DNA from: Alphaproteobacteria bacterium MarineAlpha10_Bin2
GTDB lineage: Bacteria > Pseudomonadota > Alphaproteobacteria > UBA828
Length of the DNA stretch: 27,955 nucleotides
Direction of reading: 5' to 3'
Assembly: GCA_002937555.1 (NCBI GenBank)
Contig: PTKB01000008.1
Span: 1 to 27,955, forward strand
Below, in pieces: positions 16,121 through 22,809 of this stretch. The notes under the pieces are model-generated. The model made no database searches. It worked only from the letters and a program-made list of their open reading frames with translations, and was not told the origin of the DNA. The stretch's first letter is position 1, and each line of letters starts with the position of its first letter. The position numbers and the translations under genes are program-made.

Positions 16121-16730
16121 CAACTTTTCTCCGCGCGCAGCGGCAGATACACGTTATGCACGCTATCGGGAACCAGCTCGGCGTCGCCATCAAGCTTGAA
16201 GCGAAAGACGGTTATTTCATCGCCGACCTGCCGCAGCACGGCTTTGCCGGCGATAATCTGTTGGGTCGAGGTTGTTGATGTGCGTTTGACGCTGACCACC
16301 ACATCAACAGCAAATGGCTCGGTAATTTCGCTTCGGCTGTTATAGAGGTGAAGATTGACGACATATTCGCCGACCGGCGCACCGCGGCTATAGCTCACTT
16401 CATAGTTTAAATCGCTGGCATCGCGCAGATGTCCGCGATCGTCACGTAAGAGATTGAAAACACTGCCGCCTTTATTTGAATAGCCGACCGCCCTGTCACC
16501 CGGCGCCTGAACCCAAAGGTCGACATCGGTATCGAGTTTATCCGGCCAACGGATTTCGACCATGACATTGCCGGGCGGGTCCATGGACTCTTTCGCGGCC
16601 TGAGCGGGCGGATTGATATGCGGCAGCAGCAACAGCACGGTGACACGACGAAGCCCGCCAGAACGAGCATGATGACGTCCCGGAAGACGGTGCCGCCGGT
16701 ATCGTCTTCGAGAGGATCAATCTCGAGCAT
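16120..16730 (-). pseudogene. frameshifted single-span ExbD/TolR-like protein with YfaP/DUF2135-like domain
   Basis: Two frames make one gene. Frame A begins at ATG 16730 (MLEIDPLEDDTGGTVFRDVIMLVLAGFVV) and runs off into nonsense; frame B, open from GTG 16638 to 16120, begins MLLLLPHINPPAQ and carries the rest. They join near 16640-16650 with one missing base, inside a single transmembrane helix; the rebuilt protein is about 203 aa. VFRDVIMLVLAGFVV resembles the ExbD/TolR helix (PFIDVMLVLLIIFMV), with D18 at the ion-path Asp position. The C-terminal domain has DTDVDLWVQAPG ... GYSNK and GEYVVNLHLYN, like YfaP/DUF2135 beta-sandwiches. The start overlaps the preceding channel gene by 14 bases. 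Whether this is a true mutation or a sequencing error is open. Confidence 0.7.
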
Positions 16731-17532
16731 AGCGCTCGCCAAGCTCGACCACCGAGGTCACCAGGTTCACCGTGCCGCTCAGGAGAAGCCGGTAATTCAC
16801 CATCAGCCCAATGTTCAGGATAGCGCCGACCAGAGTGGTATAGAGCGCCACCGACATGCCGCCGATGAGGGTAGAAATCATCGGGCCGACGGAATTTACG
16901 TCGGCGGCAAGATCCACATCGACGCCGGAAAGCGCGATGATGAAGCCAATGACCGTACCGATAAGGCCCAGCAATACGAGGGAATTGGCAATATGGCGCA
17001 CGATGCCGATGCGGTTTGACAGCTTTAGCTTTAGCAATTCAGCGGTAATGGAGCGACTGTTGGCGCTGCGCAGGCGAATGGCCGATAAATAGCCGCCGAC
17101 GCGCGACGGCTTGAGCGGATCATAAGCCTTGATCTGGTTTAATTCGGTGCTGGCGCGCCAAATCTTCCACCCGCACAGCGCAAGCCCGACGACAAACAGG
17201 CCAAAAATCAGCATCACCAATCCGGTGCTGTCGGCGGCCATCGCCTTGGCGACCCAGCCCTGCAGATAGGCCGCGCTGAGCAGCGCCGCACCGACCAAAT
17301 TTACGAGAAGGAAACGGAGAAGAAGTAAAAAACGGTGGCGATCAAGCGAGAATTCCCGGCCTTCGAGGGCTTTCTCCAACTCGGCAAGAGGACTGACGCC
17401 GAGAGATTCCCGATCATGGGATTCGCCTTCTTCCGAATTTACGTCGGCCTGCTCACCCCGGGCGTGGCTATCCTGATCTCGACGCCTACCAAAGTGTGAA
17501 CCGCCGGTAATATCGGCAACTCGAAGAGCCAT
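16717..17532 (-). CDS. MotA/TolQ/ExbB-type proton channel protein
   Basis: 271 aa inner-membrane protein. The first 65 residues are hydrophilic (His/Arg/Asp/Glu rich), then TM1 (FLLLLRFLLVNLVGAALLSA), TM2 (STGLVMLIFGLFVVGLAL), a cytoplasmic stretch and two close segments with the family signature: NSLVLLGLIGTVIGFIIALSG, then GGMSVALYTTLVGAILNIG. In ExbB, TolQ and MotA these form the ion-conducting core next to the Asp-bearing helix of ExbD, TolR or MotB. The start at ATG 17532 has AGAGGGGAC about 6 bases upstream, a strong site. It is the first gene of a three-gene operon, divergent from the leucine dehydrogenase gene. The long N-terminal extension is unusual for TolQ/ExbB and points to a specialised variant. 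Confidence 0.87.
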   Translation of the reverse strand: MALRVADITGGSHFGRRRDQDSHARGEQADVNSEEGESHDRESLGVSPLAELEKALEGREFSLDRHRFLLLLRFLLVNLVGAALLSAAYLQGWVAKAMAADSTGLVMLIFGLFVVGLALCGWKIWRASTELNQIKAYDPLKPSRVGGYLSAIRLRSANSRSITAELLKLKLSNRIGIVRHIANSLVLLGLIGTVIGFIIALSGVDVDLAADVNSVGPMISTLIGGMSVALYTTLVGAILNIGLMVNYRLLLSGTVNLVTSVVELGERYARD

Positions 17533-17791
17533 TTTTTGTCCCCTCTTATAATCTATCCGTCTCGTCTTCTCCCTGGTTTGCGAATCCCCGAACCGCCGCT
17601 GTTAAGACCGTGGCGTGCGTGAATCTAAATTTCTATACTGAGATAGTTAAACATATATTTATTTGTACCCCTTTAATCTTCAAATATGCCCACAATGTCT
17701 TGAATTCCTTTTTCTTTGTAAGCACTTGAATCTCTCTTGAAATTACCCATTTGGCGGGTTGAAACCGCCGAGCCCTGAGGACCAACTCGTC
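17533..17791. other. AT-rich divergent intergenic region
   Basis: The 259 bases separate two divergent operons and probably hold both promoters. Bases about 17625-17755 are markedly AT-rich compared with the coding regions. The hexamer CTTGAA occurs three times (17699-17704, 17725-17730, 17736-17741) and could contain -35 elements for the plus-strand gene, but no -10 at proper spacing is convincing. No ORF of interest and no RNA gene is visible. Confidence 0.5.
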
Positions 17792-18865
17792 ATGACATCA
17801 GTTGCAGCCAATGAAACCGGCGCAGTCTTTACCTCACCGGCGTTTGACCGCCATGAAGAGGTCATCTTTTACACCGATGCGAAAAGCGGACTTCGTGCGA
17901 TTATCGCCATTCATGACACAACGCTTGGCCCCGCCCTTGGCGGTTGCCGCATGTGGCCCTACGGAAACGAGCAGGAGGCGATCACAGACGTACTCCGTTT
18001 GTCGCGCGCGATGAGCTTCAAGAACGCGCTTGCGCAATTATCCACGGGCGGCGGAAAGAGCGTGATCATCGGCGATCCGGAGCGCGACAAGAGCGAGACC
18101 CTGTTTCACGCCTTCGGGCGATTCGTGGAAAATCTCGGCGGCCGTTACATCGTCGCCGAGGATGTCGGCACGAATGTCGATGACATGAGCCACATCAGAA
18201 GCCAAACCTCCCACGTCATGGGATTTTCGGCACGTCAAGGCAGCAGTGGAGATCCTTCGCCGGTCACGGCGTATGGCGTTTTTTGCGGTCTCAAGGCCGC
18301 CGTCGAGTTTCGTCTCGGCCGCGTCGATCTTGCCGGCCTCAGCGTCGCCGTGCAAGGTATTGGCCATGTCGGTTATCAGCTTTGTAAATACCTTCATGAG
18401 GCCGGCGCCAAACTGATGGTGAGCGACATCCACGGCGCGGCGGTAGCACGGGCCAAGGCGGATTTCGGCGCCCGTGCCGTCGCCGGCGAGGACATATACA
18501 GTCAGGACGTCGATGTCTTCGCGCCTTGCGCGCTGGGCGCCGAACTCAACAGACGGACCATTCCGCAACTCAAAGCTCAGGTCGTTGCGGGCGCCGCCAA
18601 CAACCAATTGGAATGCGCCGAGGATGGCGCCAAACTGGCCGAACGCAATATTCTTTACGCGCCCGACTATGTGATCAACGCGGGTGGCGTTAGCAATCTC
18701 TCCTACGAGCGAGAGAACGGCTATGCGCGCGATCAGGCAATGGCGCATACGGCGCGCATTTACGAAATCACTTTGGAAATTTTCGGCCGCGCCAAACGGG
18801 AAGGCCGTCCGACAAGCGATATCGCCGACGACATGCCGCAAGAACTGCTTGGCGCACATAGCTAG
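17792..18865 (+). CDS. Glu/Leu/Phe/Val dehydrogenase, leucine dehydrogenase type
   Basis: 357 aa, NAD-dependent oxidative deaminase of branched-chain or aromatic amino acids. The substrate domain holds the two key lysines K77 (SFKNALA) and K89 (GGGKSVI), spaced as K68 and K80 of Bacillus leucine dehydrogenase, with the GPALGGCR strand before them. The Rossmann domain has G189-I-G-H-V-G194, and the later GAANNQL and YAPDYVINAGG are typical. The start at ATG 17792 follows GAGGACC and gives the usual length; the frame opens further upstream (TTG 17759) without support. It heads a plus-strand group with an FAH-type hydrolase, an alpha/beta hydrolase and a DUF1636 protein, which suggests an amino-acid breakdown role. 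I do not assign the exact substrate. Confidence 0.9.
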   Translation: MTSVAANETGAVFTSPAFDRHEEVIFYTDAKSGLRAIIAIHDTTLGPALGGCRMWPYGNEQEAITDVLRLSRAMSFKNALAQLSTGGGKSVIIGDPERDKSETLFHAFGRFVENLGGRYIVAEDVGTNVDDMSHIRSQTSHVMGFSARQGSSGDPSPVTAYGVFCGLKAAVEFRLGRVDLAGLSVAVQGIGHVGYQLCKYLHEAGAKLMVSDIHGAAVARAKADFGARAVAGEDIYSQDVDVFAPCALGAELNRRTIPQLKAQVVAGAANNQLECAEDGAKLAERNILYAPDYVINAGGVSNLSYERENGYARDQAMAHTARIYEITLEIFGRAKREGRPTSDIADDMPQELLGAHS

Positions 18866-18946
18866 GCGGTTGACGGAACCTCATACGCAGGGCATTTATC
18901 CGCCGGCGCCAATTCAAGCGCGACGGTCCGCAAGAAAAGTATCAAC

Positions 18947-19834
18947 ATGAAACTTGTCACTTACGAATTGGCCGGCGCGGTCAGCCTCGGTGTGATCGAC
19001 CCGCAAGCCGGTATGATCCACCCGCTCAGCGAAAGCGAATCGGCATACGGCAACGAAATGGTATCGCTCATTAAGCGACACACCACGCTCAACACCATAT
19101 TGGCAACCGAGGCTGTTCGCATCGCATTGGAAGAGGTGAAATTGCTGGCGCCGATACCTTGTCCGGCCAAAAATATTTTTTGCGTGGGTAAAAACTATTT
19201 TGAACACGCCCAGGAATTTACCCAAAGCGGCTTCGATGCAACGAGTAAACGGGGCGACAATGTTCCAGACAATCCGATCATATTTACCAAGGCGCCGACC
19301 ACGGTCACCGCGCCGGGCGATGATGTGCCATGCCACGACGCGGTGAGCGCGCAGCTGGATTATGAAGCCGAACTTGCGGTTATCATCGGCCAGGGAGGAC
19401 GCGGGATCACCAAAGCCGAGGCCTATGACCATGTCTTCGGCTATACCATCACGAACGACGTGACGGCGCGCGACCTGCAACTCAAGCATCGTCAATGGTT
19501 CATTGGTAAATCGCTCGACGGCACCTGTCCGATGGGACCATGGATCGCGAGCGCGGACGAAATAGACGCGGAAAATCTTTCAATCAGATGTTGGATAAAC
19601 GGCGAATTGCGGCAAAACGCAAATTCGCGGGATTTAATTTTCGACATCCCGACCTTGATCGAAACGTTATCCGCGGGCATTAGGCTGGAGCCGGGTGATA
19701 TCATATCCACCGGCACGCCCGCCGGCGTTGGCATCGGATTCGACCCGCCACGTTTTCTTGCCCCCGGCGACGTCATGAAGATTGAAATCGACGGGCTCGG
19801 AACGCTCGAAAACAGGATCGCCAAAACGGCCTAA
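18947..19834 (+). CDS. fumarylacetoacetate hydrolase family protein
   Basis: 295 aa. It shows the N-terminal subdomain (KLVTYELAGAVSLGVID) and the C-terminal FAH barrel from about residue 75 (NIFCVGKNYFEHAQEF). Metal ligands E140, E142 (LDYEAELAVIIG) and D171 (TITNDVTARD) are in place, and the STGTPAGVGIGFDPPRFL signature is near the end. Family members cleave or decarboxylate acylpyruvates and related dioxo acids, using Mg or Mn; the exact substrate is unknown. The start has only AAGAAAAG upstream. It is separated from the dehydrogenase by 81 bases and followed 28 bases later by an alpha/beta hydrolase with its own good ribosome binding site. It is probably part of the same catabolic operon. 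Confidence 0.9.
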   Translation: MKLVTYELAGAVSLGVIDPQAGMIHPLSESESAYGNEMVSLIKRHTTLNTILATEAVRIALEEVKLLAPIPCPAKNIFCVGKNYFEHAQEFTQSGFDATSKRGDNVPDNPIIFTKAPTTVTAPGDDVPCHDAVSAQLDYEAELAVIIGQGGRGITKAEAYDHVFGYTITNDVTARDLQLKHRQWFIGKSLDGTCPMGPWIASADEIDAENLSIRCWINGELRQNANSRDLIFDIPTLIETLSAGIRLEPGDIISTGTPAGVGIGFDPPRFLAPGDVMKIEIDGLGTLENRIAKTA

Positions 19835-19862
19835 AGTCATTTGTTAGGGGAGACGAAAGATC

Positions 19863-20633
19863 ATGATGAGAATCAACAACAAGCTGCTCGAGGTCGAGCA
19901 ACACGGCGAAGGCGACGCGATGATCATGGTGCATGGTCTCGGAGGGACGGCAAATGCCTGGTATCCGCAGGCCAACTTGCTGGCGCGCTCGTTTCGCGTC
20001 ATTCGGCCCGATATGGAAGGCTCCGGACGCTCGCCAGCAAAGGGTAAAATTTCCATCGCCACTTTGGCCAAGGATGTCACCAAGCTGATGGACAAATTGA
20101 ATATCAAGTCAGCGCATTTCCTTGGCCATTCGATGGGCACGATCGTATGTCAGCACATCGCTGCCGGCAGCCCGGCACGGGTTAAAAGTCTGGCGCTTCT
20201 GGGACCGCTGGCGGAGCCGCCGCAACCCGCGCGCGGCGCTCTCAAAGACCGCGCCGCCGCCGCGCGCGGAAGCGGCATGGTCCCGATCGCCGATACCCTG
20301 GTGCAAGTCGCCCTTTCGGCCGATTCGCGGATCCACCAACCGGCCGTCGCCGCGTTCGTGCGCGAAATCATCATGCGTCAGAACGCTGAAGGCTACGCCC
20401 GTACCTGCGAAGCGCTGGCGGCGGCGAAGTCCGCCGATCTTAGCAAAATCAAATGCCGCACATTACTGATCACCGGCGATGAAGACGGTGTGGCGCCGCC
20501 CGCCAACGTTCAAAAGCTCTCGCGCGCCATCAAGGGCTCGAAATCCATCGTGCTGGATGGCTGCGGCCATTGGACTCCAATAGAGAAGCCATCCGAGGTG
20601 AATGCCGCGCTGATGAATTTCTATTTCAATTGA
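19863..20633 (+). CDS. alpha/beta hydrolase (3-oxoadipate enol-lactonase-like)
   Basis: 256 aa. The oxyanion region MVHGLGGTANAW, nucleophile elbow GHSMGT with S90, a late Asp in LITGDEDGVAPP and H in DGCGHWTPIE form a complete Ser-Asp-His triad. The compact length without a large lid is like the 3-oxoadipate enol-lactonase and related esterases, but the substrate cannot be read from sequence. AGGGGAG 8-10 bases upstream gives a strong start at ATG 19863 (the next codon is also ATG). It follows the FAH-type hydrolase and precedes the DUF1636 gene by 7 bases, probably co-transcribed with both. Confidence 0.88.
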   Translation: MMRINNKLLEVEQHGEGDAMIMVHGLGGTANAWYPQANLLARSFRVIRPDMEGSGRSPAKGKISIATLAKDVTKLMDKLNIKSAHFLGHSMGTIVCQHIAAGSPARVKSLALLGPLAEPPQPARGALKDRAAAARGSGMVPIADTLVQVALSADSRIHQPAVAAFVREIIMRQNAEGYARTCEALAAAKSADLSKIKCRTLLITGDEDGVAPPANVQKLSRAIKGSKSIVLDGCGHWTPIEKPSEVNAALMNFYFN

Positions 20634-20640
20634 CGGCGAC

Positions 20641-21108
20641 ATGGCACGGCAAGCAACCAGCGAAGCGCGCAAGGTTTCGGCGCGAGCCAAAGCGAAATCC
20701 AGACGGCCGGCCCCGGTCCGGCAGCCGGCCACTCTCTACGTATGCCGTTCTTGCGTCTGGAGCGAAGCGCAACGCGAAATTGACGACAGGCGTCAGGGGG
20801 ATTTTCTGCTTGAAGCCATTAAGCAGGAGATCGAGCGCGTTCCGCTGCCTCAGAATACCGGCCTGCGCGCCGTGCATTGCCTCAACGGCTGCAAGAGCCC
20901 ATGCAATGTGGCGTTCCGCTCACCCGGCAAGCATGGTCTCCGTTTCAGTCGCTTGACACCGGAAAATGCCGGAGAGGTACTGTCGTTCCTTGGCGCCTAC
21001 CTGGATAGCGAAGTGGGCGATGTGCCGGAAACAGCCGTACCGGAAGGCATGCGTGGCAAACTGACGGTCCGAACGCCACCACCGCCGATCCGTCCAGTTC
21101 GAAGTTAA
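20641..21108 (+). CDS. DUF1636 Cys-rich metal-binding protein
   Basis: 155 aa, soluble. The first 30 residues are basic and variable (SARAKAKSRRPAPVRQ). The conserved part carries C35 and C38 (VCRSCVW) and C80, C84 and C88 (HCLNGCKSPCN), a spacing like thioredoxin-fold [2Fe-2S] ferredoxins. I recall DUF1636 proteins as predicted metal-binding proteins, sometimes near cobalamin genes, but no such gene is near here. The start is 7 bases after the hydrolase stop. The stop TAA (21106-21108) shares the four bases TTAA with the stop of the convergent EAL gene. The role in the amino-acid catabolic group is unknown; electron transfer is a guess. Confidence 0.78.
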   Translation: MARQATSEARKVSARAKAKSRRPAPVRQPATLYVCRSCVWSEAQREIDDRRQGDFLLEAIKQEIERVPLPQNTGLRAVHCLNGCKSPCNVAFRSPGKHGLRFSRLTPENAGEVLSFLGAYLDSEVGDVPETAVPEGMRGKLTVRTPPPPIRPVRS

Positions 21109-22049
21109 AATAATCCTCTTCGCCGCAACAAGCCTTCAAGCTTGCGCGGCGGCAGCGCCGAATCGCTCCTATAGCGCCGGATACCGTCGCATTGCAGGCG
21201 GCGCAGCAGACCGTGCAATTCCTCCGAATCGATATTGCTGGCATTGACCTTGAGCCCGATCCCGTGGGCCAGGGAAATCAACGCCGTCAGCAGCAGTCGG
21301 TCGGCGTGATTCTTCGGAGCGCTGCTCAATATCCCATCTTCCAACGACAAATTATCGAGCGGCAAGCTGCGCCAGTTTTCCAGCAGCTGCGCGCCTACCG
21401 AAAATCCGTCGACAGTGAGTTGCAAGCCGTGCGCTTTAAGCTCCAGCAACATAGGGGCCAGGCTTTCAGGGTCAGCCTGCAACATATCTTTTGAAAAATG
21501 CAGCTCGAACTCCCGGCCCTCAAGCTCATATTCGCTGAGTGCCCGGGCGATGCGCGGCGCCAGGCGCGAATCCAATAATTGCGGCGCCGCAATTTCCAGG
21601 GCCAGCGGGAGGTATCCCCATTCGCGATCCCGCCAAGACGCCTTTTGCCGGCACACGACCGCCAGTACCCAATCAAAAAATTTGTCCAACATGCCGGCTT
21701 CCGCGACCAACGGCTGATAGTCGTTCACCGGGACCACGCCGCGCTCGGGGTGACGCCATGTCGGCACACAGCGAATGACTTCGGGGCGTTGAGTTCTGCA
21801 TTCTACCTCGACCCGGTAATGCATTTCGAACTTGCCGTCTTGAAAGGCGCGAAAGAGGCTTGCCGTCCTATCGTGACGTTCCGACGCCTGCAATTCCAAT
21901 TCACCGGTGTAGAAACGAAATCCCGTTTCGCCTTTCGCCGATACCGCGTCGAGCGCCGCGTTCGCGCGGGCAATGAGCTCGCCACTGTCCGCGTCATGCG
22001 TGGGGTAGAGTGCGATGCCGGCGGTGGCCGCCAACGTACCCCCCGCCAT
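21105..22049 (-). CDS. 3' part of the split response regulator: GGDEF end plus degenerate EAL domain
   Basis: The 3' half of one gene, read in a shifted frame (the frame is open to 22100; ATG 22049 is its first ATG near the join). It opens with the end of a GGDEF domain (TLAATAGIALYPTHDAD, then SGELIARANAALDAV) and continues into an EAL-like barrel of about 245 residues. The EAL core is degenerate: the expected EALxRW is VPTWRHPERG, the DDFGTG loop is VDGFSVG, and the LELEITE segment is FELHFSK. It therefore should not hydrolyse c-di-GMP and may only bind a nucleotide or protein. Normal translation from upstream would need the frameshift at 22039-22044 to be corrected; as sequenced, the EAL part is cut off. 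Confidence 0.75.
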   Translation of the reverse strand: MAGGTLAATAGIALYPTHDADSGELIARANAALDAVSAKGETGFRFYTGELELQASERHDRTASLFRAFQDGKFEMHYRVEVECRTQRPEVIRCVPTWRHPERGVVPVNDYQPLVAEAGMLDKFFDWVLAVVCRQKASWRDREWGYLPLALEIAAPQLLDSRLAPRIARALSEYELEGREFELHFSKDMLQADPESLAPMLLELKAHGLQLTVDGFSVGAQLLENWRSLPLDNLSLEDGILSSAPKNHADRLLLTALISLAHGIGLKVNASNIDSEELHGLLRRLQCDGIRRYRSDSALPPRKLEGLLRRRGLF

Positions 22050-22809
22050 CACGTTCGTACGGCCGCGACACCCATGCGAACAAGGGCTCGCAAACTTCAT
22101 CGGCCGCCATGGGGAGGCGATTGCCGATAAGGATCGCCGCGAATTTGCCGACGCCGAGCGGGCGAATGGTTTCGAATCCGCTGTCTTTTAAGCGCGACAG
22201 CCGGTTTTCCATCTCGGTGAATACCGTCGCCACCGAGGCGCTCCCCAGAGCGCGCCGAATACGCTCCGCACTGACGACTTGGATCATGAACACCGCGACG
22301 CGCACACGGTCCGATTTGCCGCGCGCGAGCGCCTTGCCGAATTCGGCTTCGAATTCACGCTCTGCGTCTCTTGCCCCATTCCGCCCGTCATTTTGCATTA
22401 GAGACTTCGAGACACTGCCGTTATCTGCCACCGCCATTTCCGCCTTGCGGCGCAGGCGCAATTTTACCGCAGCGACGAGGTCGGTGAGGGCGAACGGTTT
22501 GACCAGGTAATCGTCCACGCCGAGTTGCAGTCCCTCGCGCATGTCGCTTACCTGGCTTTTCGCGCTCAGGAAGATAAACGGAATGCCGGCCGTCGAACTG
22601 TCCTTGCGCAATTCGTTCAACGTCGCGTGACCATCAAGCCTCGGCATCAAGATATCGCAAATGATCAGATCGGGTCCGGCATCGCGCGCCACTTGCAGGC
22701 CCGCCTCGCCATCTTCGGCGTCAACAACATCAAACCCTTCGAAGGTGAGGCTCGCCACAATGCGTTCCCTGACTTCAGGAGAGTCTTCAATGACCAGAAT
22801 CTTGGACAT
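21994..22809 (-). CDS. 5' part of the split response regulator: REC plus degenerate GGDEF
   Basis: A receiver domain at residues 1-120 is intact: acidic pair E8, D9, phosphoacceptor D52 (LIICDILMPRLDG), S82 and K104 (LVKPF). A linker of about 45 residues follows, then a GGDEF-like domain (from about 160) in which GGDEF is GVGKF (RPLGVGKFAAIL), so no cyclase activity is expected. The start at ATG 22809 shares one base with the kinase stop (TGATG), giving translational coupling. In this frame translation runs into a nonsense tail (YVGGHRRHRTLPHA) past the run of six C at 22039-22044. With five C the frame reads DGGGTLAATAGIALYP, an ordinary GGDEF end. The full gene would be about 21105-22809. 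Confidence 0.8.
   Translation of the reverse strand: MSKILVIEDSPEVRERIVASLTFEGFDVVDAEDGEAGLQVARDAGPDLIICDILMPRLDGHATLNELRKDSSTAGIPFIFLSAKSQVSDMREGLQLGVDDYLVKPFALTDLVAAVKLRLRRKAEMAVADNGSVSKSLMQNDGRNGARDAEREFEAEFGKALARGKSDRVRVAVFMIQVVSAERIRRALGSASVATVFTEMENRLSRLKDSGFETIRPLGVGKFAAILIGNRLPMAADEVCEPLFAWVSRPYERDGGGYVGGHRRHRTLPHA

Noticed and set aside
16638..16650. Programmed ribosomal frameshift in the ExbD-like gene
   Set aside because: No slippery heptamer or downstream structure is visible; a simple one-base loss is simpler.
18038..18859. Minus-strand open frame (273 aa) within the leucine dehydrogenase gene
   Set aside because: Antisense to a gene with both catalytic lysines and a Rossmann motif; no ribosome binding site or motif.
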